Positions 1 to 8,292 are shown, counted from the first letter of the stretch. The stretch is DNA of 33,058 bases from JALONO01 sp038209965 (GCA_038209965.1 JBBQXF010000052.1:1-33058), one strand, 5' to 3'. A program made the numbers and translations. Notes: generated by a model not told the origin, from the sequence alone.

Positions 1-101
1 GCAAGTGGGTAGAAATCCTTGAGCCTAAAGGTCTTGGCCTTGTTCCATTGACCTGCACCGAGGCACAGGCCCAAGAGCAGCAATAATCCGGTACGTTTCA
101 T
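1..101 (-). CDS. N-terminus of an exported protein (partial, runs off the window)
   Basis: Only the first 33 codons are present, read leftwards from the ATG at 101 and cut by the window edge. The start reads MKRTG followed by a leucine-rich stretch (LLLLLGLCLGAG) and then QWNKAK, a typical short Sec signal peptide with probable cleavage near A-G-Q. There is no clear lipobox, although one cysteine lies inside the hydrophobic core. The product cannot be named from this fragment. A consensus Bacteroidota -7 element (TACCTTTG on this strand, 127-134) lies 25 bases upstream of the ATG, which supports this start and suggests that the gene is first in its transcript. Confidence 0.6.
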   Translation of the reverse strand, partial: MKRTGLLLLLGLCLGAGQWNKAKTFRLKDFYPL

Positions 102-126
102 ATCTAAGAGTTAGGTGTTGGCCGAA

Positions 127-134
127 CAAAGGTA
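127..134 (-). promoter_or_regulatory. Bacteroidota -7 promoter element for the partial exported gene
   Basis: The minus strand reads TACCTTTG, an exact match to the TAnnTTTG element used by the primary sigma factor of Bacteroidota. It ends 25 bases before the ATG at 101. No TTTG was found at the -33 distance, so this rests on the -7 box and its position. Confidence 0.4.
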
Positions 135-303
135 AACAAAACATTTCCTTTCGCCGCCGCCAGCATTGAGCGGCCGTGGATCACAAAAATAGGGTAGGCG
201 GGGAGGGGTCTGGCGGAGCCGTCTTTGCCAAGCCCAAATTTGAGCGCGGCCCAATAATGCCGAAAAGTTTTGGAAAAAGCATAATTTTACCGTCATTATT
301 TCT

Positions 304-319
304 CAAAACTATAGTTTTG
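304..319. promoter_or_regulatory. Perfect 16-bp palindrome containing a -7 box, just before the PAP2 gene
   Basis: CAAAACTATAGTTTTG equals its own reverse complement. Each half-site is TAGTTTTG, a match to the Bacteroidota -7 element TAnnTTTG, on opposite strands. The plus-strand copy (312-319) ends five bases before the ATG at 325. It could be an operator covering the promoter, or two back-to-back -7 boxes firing in opposite directions towards the PAP2 gene and the exported gene at the window start. No clear -33 TTTG is seen at 19-21 bases. Confidence 0.45.
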
Positions 320-324
320 CCGCT

Positions 325-915
325 ATGCTGCATACTTTGGATCAACTGGATCGCGCCCTTTTCCTGTGGCTCAATGGCTTCCACGAGCCTAGCATGGATG
401 TTGCGATGCGCCTCATTACCGCCACTGCGCCGTGGATTCCGCTTTATGGGCTAATCGTGGCGTGGTTGATCTGGCGCTGGGGCCGCCATTCGGTAGGGGC
501 ACTGGTGGTCATTGCGTTGGCCATTACTGCCGCCGACCAGTTTGCTTCCAGCTTGGTGAAACCCCTGGTGGGCCGCTTGCGCCCGTGCCACGATGCGTTG
601 ATCAGTACCCAAGTGCACACTATTGCGGGTTGTGGTGGCCAATATGGCTTTATTTCTTCCCACGCTGCCAATACTTTTGCCCTGGCCATGCTCGTTTTTT
701 TGTTGAGCCGCCCATTTCCTGAGCATCGCCTCCTCGGCTGGGCCATGTTTGCTTGGGCCGGTTTGGTCACTTACAGCCGGATCTATGCGGGTGTGCATTA
801 CCCCACCGACGTACTTTGCGGGGCATTGGCGGGGATATGTATTGTCCGTTTACTGTCTTTTGGGGCCAGTAAGCTGAACCTTCGGCCTTTTTGCCCCGCG
901 CTGTTGCCTCTTTAA
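325..915 (+). CDS. PAP2-family membrane phosphatase
   Basis: A 196-residue integral membrane protein of the type 2 phosphatidic acid phosphatase superfamily. The three-part active-site signature is present: K79xxxxxxRP (KPLVGRLRP), the phosphatase loop as SSHAAN in place of the usual PSGH, and SRIYAGVHYPTD (SRxxxxxHxxxD) with the catalytic histidine and its aspartate partner. About five hydrophobic helices surround these motifs, so the active site would face the periplasm. Likely substrates are lipid phosphates such as undecaprenyl diphosphate, phosphatidylglycerophosphate or lipid A phosphate; the sequence does not discriminate. The next gene follows 45 bases downstream on the same strand, and the two may be co-transcribed. 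The start is the first ATG after a -7 box and palindrome. Confidence 0.88.
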   Translation: MLHTLDQLDRALFLWLNGFHEPSMDVAMRLITATAPWIPLYGLIVAWLIWRWGRHSVGALVVIALAITAADQFASSLVKPLVGRLRPCHDALISTQVHTIAGCGGQYGFISSHAANTFALAMLVFLLSRPFPEHRLLGWAMFAWAGLVTYSRIYAGVHYPTDVLCGALAGICIVRLLSFGASKLNLRPFCPALLPL

Positions 916-960
916 TGGCTTTTTTTCCTAAATTCGCCATTCTTCGCCAACCATTCTGCC

Positions 961-2661
961 ATGCTGTCCAACAAAGAAATAACCTCCGTGCTCAAGCTTA
1001 CCGCCTCACTCATGGAATTGTACGAGGCCAATCCATTCAAAATCAAGGCGTACACCGGGGCAGTGTTCCTGTTGGAAAAGGCGGAAGTGCAAATTGCGGG
1101 CCTGACCAAACCCGCAATCATCAACCTTGGCTTTACGGAGAGCATGGCCGATAAATTGTTGACCATGACGCGCACCGAAACCTTGCCCGAGTTGGACGAG
1201 CTGCGCCAGCAAACACCGCCGGGCATCATCGAGATTTTGTCGGTCAAGGGACTGGGGGCCAAGAAGGTCAAAACAATCTGGCAAGAACTCAAAGTCGAAA
1301 GTCTCCATGAATTGTTGGAGGCCTGCCAATCGGGCAAAGTGGCCCAGCTCAAGGGTTTTGGGGAAAAAACCCAAGAGGCCATTATCAAGGAGATCGACTT
1401 TCGCTCGGCCAACTCCGATAAACTGCATTATGCCGACGCCGAACTATTGGCTTTGGAACTGGAAAAGACATTGGCCGTTTCGGGCGTAGTGAAACATTTG
1501 TCGGTGGCTGGGCAAATCCGACAGTGCGCCGAAGTGGTGGATACGGTTCAACTGTTGGCAGTGCCGGCCGATCGGGAGGCGTTGCGAGCTTTTTTGGCAG
1601 ACCAAGCTTTTTTGGAAACCGATCCGTTGCACTCATCGCCTTTTGTTTGGCGTGGCTATTTTCGCGAACCCACCACGGGCACTCGCTCAGTGAAGGCCGA
1701 GGTCAGGTTCACCGATGAGGCGCATTTTGCTGGCGATTTGTTGATACATTCAGCCGCCAGTGCGCACTTGGCCCAGGCTAAGGTGAGCCAATTGGCCAAG
1801 TCGGGCCTGCACGCCACCGAAGCCGATATTTACCAAGCAGCGGGATTGCCCTATTTTGCGCCCGAGCTCCGCGAAGGCCGGTTTGAATTTGATCTGGCGC
1901 AAAAAGGAATGCCCAAACTATTGGAAATGAGTGATTTGCGGGGAATTTTGCACAATCATTCCACTTACAGTGACGGTAAGCACACGCTGGCACAAATGGC
2001 CGAAGCCTGCCGTGACTTGGGCTATGACTATCTCGGTATTTCTGACCATTCACAGTCGGCTTTTTATGCCAATGGGCTAACCGCTGACCGGATCCAGCGA
2101 CAGCACGAAGAAATTGACCGGCTCAATGAAACGTTGGCCCCGTTCCGGGTCTTCAAAGGGATCGAGTCCGACATTTTGAATGATGGTAGTCTGGATTATC
2201 CCGATGCAGTGCTGGCCTCGTTCGATTTCATCGTGGCCTCGATCCATTCCAATTTGCGGATGGACAAGGACAAGGCCACCCAGCGCCTGCTCCGCGCCAT
2301 TGCCAATCCGTACACCACCATTCTTGGCCACCCAACCGGTCGCCTGCTGCTTCGGCGTGAAGGATATCCCATTGATTACGAAGCGATTATTGCAGCGTGC
2401 GCCGCCCACCAAGTAGTCATCGAGATCAATGCCAACCCGTGGCGGCTCGACTTGGACTGGCGCTGGATCCACCGTGCGATCGAGCAGGGCGTGCAGATAA
2501 GCATCAACCCTGATGCGCACGAGCAGGCGGGCTACGCCGATATGTACTACGGCCTGTTGATAGCCCGCAAAGGGGGCGCGGAACAAAAAGATGTGCTCAA
2601 CACGCTTTCTCAGGCAGAAATTGGGGAATATTTTCAGCGCAAAAGTAGGCTGGTGGGGTAA
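961..2661 (+). CDS. PolX-like protein: helix-hairpin-helix, degenerate polymerase domain, intact PHP phosphoesterase
   Basis: 566 residues with the layout of bacterial family X DNA polymerases, which act in base-excision repair: an N-terminal 8-kDa-like region, helix-hairpin-helix segments (VKGLGAKKV near 95-105 and LKGFGEKTQ near 130-140), a nucleotidyltransferase-like domain and a C-terminal PHP domain. The PHP metal ligands are all visible: H331, H333, D338, H363, E402, H429, H457, D518 and H520, so 3'-5' exonuclease or phosphoesterase activity is expected. The polymerase domain is different. Where PolX has GD-x-D after a G-S-x-R motif, this protein reads V-D-T195-V-Q197, and the third catalytic aspartate is E247. 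It is therefore probably not a DNA polymerase, and a polX name would mislead about function. A strong terminator follows at 2735. Confidence 0.85.
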   Translation: MLSNKEITSVLKLTASLMELYEANPFKIKAYTGAVFLLEKAEVQIAGLTKPAIINLGFTESMADKLLTMTRTETLPELDELRQQTPPGIIEILSVKGLGAKKVKTIWQELKVESLHELLEACQSGKVAQLKGFGEKTQEAIIKEIDFRSANSDKLHYADAELLALELEKTLAVSGVVKHLSVAGQIRQCAEVVDTVQLLAVPADREALRAFLADQAFLETDPLHSSPFVWRGYFREPTTGTRSVKAEVRFTDEAHFAGDLLIHSAASAHLAQAKVSQLAKSGLHATEADIYQAAGLPYFAPELREGRFEFDLAQKGMPKLLEMSDLRGILHNHSTYSDGKHTLAQMAEACRDLGYDYLGISDHSQSAFYANGLTADRIQRQHEEIDRLNETLAPFRVFKGIESDILNDGSLDYPDAVLASFDFIVASIHSNLRMDKDKATQRLLRAIANPYTTILGHPTGRLLLRREGYPIDYEAIIAACAAHQVVIEINANPWRLDLDWRWIHRAIEQGVQISINPDAHEQAGYADMYYGLLIARKGGAEQKDVLNTLSQAEIGEYFQRKSRLVG

Positions 2662-2734
2662 GACTGGGGGGCCGACCAGCGACCCATACAGCACCTCATG
2701 CGCCTCGATTCCGGGGATGCCCGACCAGAAACAT

Positions 2735-2770
2735 AAAAAATCCGTTTGTGGAAGTACAAACGGATTTTTT
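2735..2770. terminator. Bidirectional intrinsic terminator
   Basis: A perfect 15-bp inverted repeat (2735-2749 and 2756-2770) with a 6-base loop. It has A-runs on the left and T-runs on the right, so it works on both strands. It lies between the convergent PolX-like gene and the small membrane protein gene and serves both. Confidence 0.85.
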
Positions 2771-2791
2771 ATGCTGCACATAACCGCTAGC

Positions 2792-3139
2792 CTAAATGAA
2801 CACCCATTTGAGAATGGCGTTGATCACCGTCAGTACAATGCTGAAAAGAATGGCGGGGGTGATGCCCTGAACCTCAAAATCGTCGGAAAAGGCATCCACA
2901 ATCTTGATAATGAACACGTTGACCACCAGCGAGAACAAACCCAGCGTGAGAATGCTCAGTGGAATGGACACAATTCCAAAAATACCATATACAAAGAAGT
3001 CGACTACCCATCGGGTCACTAACAGACCAATGGCAGCGATTACGGCCCCTTTGATACCGCTCAGTTTAACGCCGGGGATAAGGTATGCTGCCGCAAATAC
3101 AGCCACGGCATAGATGAGAAAACTCCAAATGAAGCCCAT
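2792..3139 (-). CDS. Phage holin superfamily IV-type small membrane protein
   Basis: 115 residues starting MGFIWSFLIY, almost entirely hydrophobic with four predicted membrane helices. The internal pattern A-Y-L-I-P-G-V, then LLVTRWVVDFF, then SIPLSILTLGLFSLVVN matches the phage holin 4_2 family (YvlD-like), which is widespread in chromosomes. In that family the name is historical: members are four-helix inner-membrane proteins of unknown role, not proven holins. An alternative TTG start nine bases earlier (3148) is possible, but the ATG at 3139 is preferred. A near-consensus -7 box (AAACTTTG on this strand) lies six bases from that ATG. The gene is single and ends at the shared terminator. 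Confidence 0.8.
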   Translation of the reverse strand: MGFIWSFLIYAVAVFAAAYLIPGVKLSGIKGAVIAAIGLLVTRWVVDFFVYGIFGIVSIPLSILTLGLFSLVVNVFIIKIVDAFSDDFEVQGITPAILFSIVLTVINAILKWVFI

Positions 3140-3591
3140 ATTGAACAAAGTTTAAGTTTAATTCTATTTTTACGCGAAAAGTTACAATAAGTTTTGCGAA
3201 AAAGTACTGTCCTGCATTTGTGCGCCCCAATTTCTTGAAAATGCGGGACGGGTTGACGCAAAAGTTTGCCTGGGTTATAATTTGGGTGGCTCCCCAACTT
3301 GGCCATACCGAAGATCGGCCACTACCCAAAAAACAATTTTTTTGGCCTAGTTCTTTCATTTCTGCCATAAATCTTAGCTGATCGGTTACAGGTAGGAAAC
3401 TTTCCAATCTAGTGATAAACAGGGAGGGAAAGCAGGGTATTTACTTTGTTTTATTAAAAACATTCTATTTTTACTTCAATAAATGATAATAATTTTTTTA
3501 TTTTTTTATTGGTCAGACCATTGTTCTACTGAAAAATCATATATTTACTCTCTAAAACATACTCACGTTACTTTATCTGATTTTTTGACTT
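3140..3591. other. Long intergenic region, A+T-rich on its right half
   Basis: No ORF here looks coding. The region lies between two divergent genes and should hold both promoters. On the left, AAACTTTG (minus strand) is a near-match -7 box for the holin-like gene. On the right, 3480-3590 is very A+T-rich with long T-runs, and TATATTTA at 3540-3547 is a weak -7 candidate for the GldM-C-like gene. I see no RNA gene or repeat. Confidence 0.4.
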
Positions 3592-4284
3592 ATGATTGGG
3601 CGAATTTTACTTATTTCCGGTCTGTGCATTGTTATATTTATTGGCCAGTCATTTGCGCAGCGGCAAGTATCAGTGGTGAGTATGGCCAAGCCCAGCGAAG
3701 CCCTGACCACCCTGTACTTGGACTCTGCCTACCAACTCCATCTGAGTGTGGTTGGGTTGGACGAAGAAACGGTGGACTTTATGATGGAAGGCGCTACCTA
3801 TCAAGCCGTGGGCCGGCCCGGTGACTATGAAGTGACTGCCACCAGCGAGCTGGTAATCATCACCGCCTACCAGTATGGCAAAAAAATAGCCGTAGTGGAA
3901 TTGGCCGTTCAGGATCAATATTTTGGCAAAGGCAGCGAGTCGGTCGAGGAACTCCCGGAACAAACCGTGAGTATTGCCCAATTATTTTCGGTTGAGCGCA
4001 TTGATTCGCTCTATACCCATCTGCTGGCCTCCAAGATGAATCTGAAAGCCTCCGATATTCAGGTGCGGTTATATGACTTGGTACTGGCTCGGGGCAAGTC
4101 GCCGGTCAGTACTTTTATCATTGATCTTGGCCTATCCAACAAACCAAGCCTCGAACCTTTTCGCGAGGATGCCAAACCTGGAGACCGCCTCTTGATCGAG
4201 GCAATGGAGGTCAACATCAGGCTCGAAAGCGGAGAGCGGGAGACTATCAACTATACCGCCTATCTGACCATTTACTTGAAATAG
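3592..4284 (+). CDS. Secreted protein resembling the C-terminal region of GldM
   Basis: 230 residues with a clear signal peptide (MIGRILLISGLCIVIFIG, cleavage after SFAQ). The mature part looks like two small beta-rich modules. The first (about 27-110) runs from a short V-S-x-x-KPSE-x-x-x-LYL segment through a G-x-YEV-T pattern. The second (about 128-230) carries a GDRLLIEAME-type segment and alternating strands. I recognise the general pattern of the GldM/PorM C-terminal domains, the periplasmic shaft of the type IX secretion/gliding motor, but there is no N-terminal transmembrane and coiled-coil part. It is a free-standing periplasmic relative or a remote look-alike; this is my inference. 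It converges on the ABC ATPase gene, with 24 bases between the stops. Confidence 0.5.
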   Translation: MIGRILLISGLCIVIFIGQSFAQRQVSVVSMAKPSEALTTLYLDSAYQLHLSVVGLDEETVDFMMEGATYQAVGRPGDYEVTATSELVIITAYQYGKKIAVVELAVQDQYFGKGSESVEELPEQTVSIAQLFSVERIDSLYTHLLASKMNLKASDIQVRLYDLVLARGKSPVSTFIIDLGLSNKPSLEPFREDAKPGDRLLIEAMEVNIRLESGERETINYTAYLTIYLK

Positions 4285-4308
4285 TAAGATTCAACAGTTA
4301 TTTGGGCT

Positions 4309-5000
4309 TTAGCTGCCCCTCGCTTTGTCCCATTTGTCTTGGTATTGTTGGCCGGGGCTGGCTAGCATTTTATCCCCCAATTCCCCAAAATTTTCTTGCT
4401 GATAAGTGTCGCCAATGTTGCCATCGACAAAGTGGTGGATCTGGTCGCACAAGCCGGTCAGGCTTTCGTAGATATGCGAGGTAACAATCACTGTTTTGCC
4501 CTGTTGCCGCAGCAGGCCGATGGCTTTATTGAACAAAAAATTGGCTTCAAGATCGACACCGTTGAAGGGTTCGTCCAAAATGATCAGTGGCCGATCCAAA
4601 CTTAATGTGGCCATAAACGCCAGCTTCTTTTTCATTCCAGTTGAATGCGTGTCGGTCAACTGGTTGAGGGGCAGTTGGAACAGCGCATTGAAAGTCGCGA
4701 CATCAAACTTGGGATTTTGGTGGGCAAACAGCTCGCGGTACTCTTGCCCGGTCATGTAGTGGTAAAAATAATTGGTCGTTTCCAAAAAGGCAACTGACCG
4801 GTGGCTGGGCTTTTCCCCCTGCCATTGCACCCTGCCCGACTGGGGGACTGGCCAGCCGCAAATCAATTGGGGCAGGGTGGTTTTTCCAGATCCGTTCAGG
4901 CCCACCAGTCCATGCACTTGGGCGTTGGGCAAGTGCAGGTTCAAGCCCGCAACCACGGCAAGTGCGTGTGGCCAAAAGTCAGATCCGTGAGTTGGAGCAA
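4309..5000 (-). CDS. ABC transporter ATP-binding protein, apparent frameshift near the N-terminus
   Basis: ATPase subunit of an ABC-2 type exporter or similar. Walker A reads GLNGSGKTT, the signature is the shortened S-T-G-M-KKK seen in ABC-2 ATPases, Walker B is LIILDEPFNGVD, and the H-loop is VTSHIYES. The open frame from the GTG at 4956 (215 residues) lacks the normal first strand and A-loop. These are encoded just upstream in another frame: from the TTG at 5000 the DNA reads (M)LQLTDLTFGHTHLPWL and then hits a stop at 4941-4943. Adding one G near 4949-4952 joins the frames as PWL-AGLNLHLP, as expected for the family. So a single base is missing, through either mutation or sequencing error. 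The gene lies 30 bases downstream of the M20 peptidase stop. No permease gene is adjacent. Confidence 0.8.
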
Positions 5001-5030
5001 TGCTTGCCTGTTACAAAGTGGGCTTTCTGC

Positions 5031-6401
5031 CTATTTTTTCATTATTTCGGTAAAATATTGGAAAAAGTAGGGGATAGTTTCAATGCCCTTGAAATAATTG
5101 AACAACCCAAAATTTTCATTGGGGGAGTGGAGTGCGTCGGAGTCCAGCCCAAACCCCATCATGATGGCATCGAGGCCCAGTTCTCGCTTGAACATCGGGA
5201 TGATCGGGATGCTGCCCCCCCCGCGCTGAGGAATTGGTTTCTTCTGGAACGAGGTTTCGTAGGCCATTTCGGCAGCTCGGTAGGCCAAGGAATCCATTGG
5301 CGTGACTATGGGTTCACCGCCGTGGTGCGGAGTCACTTTCACTCTCACGCCAGCCGGGGCGATGCGTTGGAAATGGGCAGTAAACAGATCGGAAATTTCG
5401 TGGTAGTCTTGATTGGGCACCAAACGCATGGAAATCTTGGCGTAAGCCTTGGCAGGGATCACCGTTTTGGAACCCTCCCCGGTATAGCCGCCCCAGATGC
5501 CGTTCACATCCAACGTGGGCCGAATAGTGGCCCCCTCCATTGGGGTATAGCCCGCTTCGCTGATTAAATCATAGAAGCCGTTTTCGGCCATATAAGCTGC
5601 CGGGTCAAAGGGGGCCTCGGCCAATAATTGGCGCTGCTCGCTGGTCAGTTCCTCTACTTTATCGTAAAAACCTGGAATGGTGATGTAGTTGTTGGCATCT
5701 TTGAGCGATGCAATCATCTGGCACAGTACATTGATGGGATTATAGACCGCCCCGCCGTAAATGCCCGAATGTAGATCGCGTGCAGCGGCGGTCACTTCCA
5801 CTTGCAAGTAAGACAATCCGCGCAGCCCAACACTGATGGAGGGCGTTTCATTGTTGATCATCGATGTGTCGGAGAGAATGATCACATCGGCGGCCAGCTT
5901 CTGGTGGTTATTGCGCAGGAACTCGGGCAGCGAAGGTGAGCCGGTTTCTTCTTCGCCTTCCAACATGAATTTGACGTTGCAAGCCAAGGTACCCGTTTTT
6001 ACCAAGATCTCGAATGCTTTAACGTGCATGTACATCTGGCCTTTGTCGTCACACGCCCCCCGGGCAAAGATTTTGCCGTTGCGGATGGTGGGCTCAAATG
6101 GTGGCGTGTCCCATAACTCCAACGGATCGGCCGGCTGGACATCATAGTGACCATACACCAACACGGTGGGTAGAGCAGGGTCAATCAATTTTTCGCCATA
6201 GACAACCGGGTTGCCCGCCGTCTGGATCACTTCTGCCACGTCGGCCCCAGCTTCCAACAACCGATCGCGGAGGAACTCAGCGGCCCGGTGAATATCTGGC
6301 AGGTACGTTTTGTCGGTACTGACCGAGGGAATGCGAATCAGATCGAACAGCTCATGGAGAAAGCGATCGCGGTGTTGCTCTATATAAAGGAGTGGCGTCA
6401 T
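5031..6401 (-). CDS. M20 family metallopeptidase (dipeptidase)
   Basis: 456 residues from the ATG at 6401; a non-ATG extension to 6446 adds an unconvincing leader. This is the M20/M25/M40 fold, a cytosolic di-zinc dipeptidase or aminoacyl-hydrolase. Visible metal and catalytic positions are H85 and D87 (GHYDVQP), D118 (GACDDKG), the EGEEETGS motif with the catalytic glutamate pair near 150-152, D178 (ILSDTS), and the C-terminal histidine in LHSPNENFG. The central lid domain carries the expected R-G-L-S-Y-L-x-V-x-V and D-L-H-S-G-x-x-G motifs. Its end leads directly into the ABC ATPase gene, probably as one transcript. It may be a peptide-scavenging enzyme; the true substrate is unknown. Confidence 0.92.
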   Translation of the reverse strand: MTPLLYIEQHRDRFLHELFDLIRIPSVSTDKTYLPDIHRAAEFLRDRLLEAGADVAEVIQTAGNPVVYGEKLIDPALPTVLVYGHYDVQPADPLELWDTPPFEPTIRNGKIFARGACDDKGQMYMHVKAFEILVKTGTLACNVKFMLEGEEETGSPSLPEFLRNNHQKLAADVIILSDTSMINNETPSISVGLRGLSYLQVEVTAAARDLHSGIYGGAVYNPINVLCQMIASLKDANNYITIPGFYDKVEELTSEQRQLLAEAPFDPAAYMAENGFYDLISEAGYTPMEGATIRPTLDVNGIWGGYTGEGSKTVIPAKAYAKISMRLVPNQDYHEISDLFTAHFQRIAPAGVRVKVTPHHGGEPIVTPMDSLAYRAAEMAYETSFQKKPIPQRGGGSIPIIPMFKRELGLDAIMMGFGLDSDALHSPNENFGLFNYFKGIETIPYFFQYFTEIMKK

Positions 6402-6597
6402 CTCGTAAGTAAATGGAGCGTAAAGATAAATACTTTGCGCGATCACTTAAAAGTTTTTTGGCCAAGTGAGGGCCAAGCAGTAATTATTCCGAGTAATTCC
6501 TGAAATTAGTGGGCAGATAAACCAGATTCAGGAATTTGACGGCTGGGAAACCCAGACAGTTCATCTATTTTTTGCGGTTACAAACTTATCTATACTA

Positions 6598-7452
6598 ATG
6601 AACCATTTTTTGCCCCTCCGCTTTTTGCTGCTGGCACTGCTCGCAGTAGCCTGTCAAAGCCAGAAGACCCAGTCCGATCAGGACCTCTCCACCTCGTTTA
6701 CCCTCGAGGACGAGTCAATAAGCAAAGTTAAAAAACGGGTTTACAAAGCCGATGCCACTAAGCCCGATACGCTGGGCACGAACTCGGCAAGACTGGATCT
6801 GAGCTACCCGATCATCAATAAATGGGACAACGAAGAAGCCAAGCGGGCCTTCAATCTACTGGTGGAAGGAATAGTGGACCAGGAAGTACGCCAATACCAG
6901 CAAGATGGGGGCATTGGCACTGAAGCGACCGACCAAACCGACACATTGCTACTGACCAAGGATCAAGCCAAGACTTACATTGTTGGATCAGCCGCGTTTG
7001 ACACTTGGCTGACCATTAACTATCGGGTTACCCAGCAAACCGAAGCCCTCATTGCCGTGGAATTTGGGGTGAGCAAGTTTTTGGGTGGGGCCCACGACGA
7101 CAAACGATCCTACACGCTCAACTTTGACGTAGCCAACAAAAAGGCGTTGACTTTAAAAGATCTGTTCAAACCTGATGCTGATTACATGCAGTTGGTGGCC
7201 AATTTTTGCCAACAAGACTTGCTCAAGCGGAAGGATCAGATCGGTTCCGATTCGGCCACGATCGTTGAGGGCACAGCGGCTGACTCGCTGCGTTACTTTG
7301 CCAATTTTGGGATCCGGCCCGAAGGCTTGGAATTTCTGTTTGATCCTTACCAAGTGGCCCCTTACGCCAGTGGCGAGCAGCGGGTGCTAGTGCCCAGGGC
7401 TGTGCTGGAGGCGGCCATTGCCCCGGGATCAATGATGGAAAAGATAAAATGA
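6598..7452 (+). CDS. Lipoprotein with DUF4163/DUF3298-type (RsiV-like) domains
   Basis: 284 residues with a lipoprotein signal ending LLAVAC (lipidated cysteine C19). The body begins with a stretch like DUF4163 (about 45-160) and ends in a DUF3298 domain: F-L-G-G-A-H, then a LTLKDLFKP element, then G-L-E-F-L-F-DPYQVAPYASG near 245-262, all typical of the family. Related domains occur in the B. subtilis anti-sigma factor RsiV, where they bind lysozyme, and beside the deacetylase PdaC. Here there is no transmembrane or sigma-binding part, so the protein is a periplasm-facing lipoprotein of unknown ligand. It stands alone between a divergent gene and a convergent gene, and ends at the terminator at 7535. 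Confidence 0.82.
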   Translation: MNHFLPLRFLLLALLAVACQSQKTQSDQDLSTSFTLEDESISKVKKRVYKADATKPDTLGTNSARLDLSYPIINKWDNEEAKRAFNLLVEGIVDQEVRQYQQDGGIGTEATDQTDTLLLTKDQAKTYIVGSAAFDTWLTINYRVTQQTEALIAVEFGVSKFLGGAHDDKRSYTLNFDVANKKALTLKDLFKPDADYMQLVANFCQQDLLKRKDQIGSDSATIVEGTAADSLRYFANFGIRPEGLEFLFDPYQVAPYASGEQRVLVPRAVLEAAIAPGSMMEKIK

Positions 7453-7534
7453 TCAGTCCTGATAAAGTTCGGTAGGCCAAAAGTGCTGGGAACATTGATC
7501 AGATTCTTGGTTGAAATTTCAGATTGGGTCTACC

Positions 7535-7572
7535 AAAAAGCCCTAGTGACCGATAAGTCACTGGGGCTTTTT
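7535..7572. terminator. Bidirectional intrinsic terminator
   Basis: Inverted repeat AAAAAGCCCTAGTGAC and GTCACTGGGGCTTTTT with a 6-base loop, 16 positions with one G-T wobble, flanked by A and T runs. It separates the convergent lipoprotein and thioredoxin-like genes. Confidence 0.85.
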
Positions 7573-7595
7573 TATCCAATCAATCGGTCAATGGC

Positions 7596-8204
7596 TTATT
7601 CTTTCCATTTGATGGTGCAACCCACCGCCTTGGTGTAATCGCGGCTCACTTTGCGGCCAGCCAATAGTTCATCGAGGGCTTTCTCCACATACTTTTCGGT
7701 GACTTTGTTGATATCTTCAGGGCAATTGTCAATCCCGCCGATGTAAGCCACTTTGAGCCGCTCGCCCACTTTGACCAGCAGCCAAACCTGGGGGGTGCGC
7801 GATGCCCCATAAGCGGTGGCCACTTGCTGGGTTTCGTCGTGCAAATACACGAAAGGATAATGTTTTTGGGCGGCCCTGGCCTGCATTTTATCAAAACTGT
7901 CGTCCGATTGTTGTGCAGTGTCGTTAGGGTTGATCGCCACGATGGGATAGCCTTTGCTGGCATATTTTTGGTGCAGGGCCATCACCCGGTCTTCGTAGAG
8001 CTTGGTAAACGGGCAATGGTTACAGGTGAACAGGATAATAAATCCTTTGGCATTTTTAGCGTCAGCCAAGGAATACATCTCATTGTTCACATTTTTGAGG
8101 CGAAAATCAGCGGCAATGTCGCCTACTTTGTAGCCATTCTCTTGCGCATTTACATTGAGCAAGCCGAGGCAAACAAAACACAGAGAGAGCAAGACTTTAT
8201 TCAT
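7596..8204 (-). CDS. Exported thioredoxin-like (AhpC/TSA family) protein
   Basis: 202 residues with a Sec signal peptide (MNKVLLSLCFVCLGLLNVNA, cleavage before Q21). The mature part is a thioredoxin fold: V-G-D-I-A-A-DF at the start, the redox motif C61-N-H-C64-PF after a GFIILF strand, and a cis-proline segment (SRTPQVWLL) after GA. The CxxC form resembles the family of exported thioredoxins in Bacteroidota rather than 1-Cys peroxiredoxins. A periplasmic disulfide-handling or thiol-reducing role is likely, with unknown partner. A -7 box (TAAGTTTG on this strand, 8252-8259) sits 47 bases upstream of the ATG. The gene appears to be transcribed alone. Confidence 0.88.
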   Translation of the reverse strand: MNKVLLSLCFVCLGLLNVNAQENGYKVGDIAADFRLKNVNNEMYSLADAKNAKGFIILFTCNHCPFTKLYEDRVMALHQKYASKGYPIVAINPNDTAQQSDDSFDKMQARAAQKHYPFVYLHDETQQVATAYGASRTPQVWLLVKVGERLKVAYIGGIDNCPEDINKVTEKYVEKALDELLAGRKVSRDYTKAVGCTIKWKE

Positions 8205-8251
8205 TTTCGTGTTGATAAGGATGTTCAGAACAATTAGTGCGAATCTCGTAC

Positions 8252-8259
8252 CAAACTTA
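8252..8259 (-). promoter_or_regulatory. Bacteroidota -7 promoter element for the thioredoxin-like gene
   Basis: The minus strand reads TAAGTTTG, an exact TAnnTTTG match, giving a leader of about 40 bases. Only a T-run, not TTTG, is found at the -33 distance. Confidence 0.45.
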
Positions 8260-8292
8260 CATTTTGCTAGAATGACTGAAAAACCACTGGAT

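Noticed and set aside
912..1428. Long open frames on minus opposite the PolX-like gene
   Set aside because: Shadow frames of a clearly coding plus-strand gene; no independent support.
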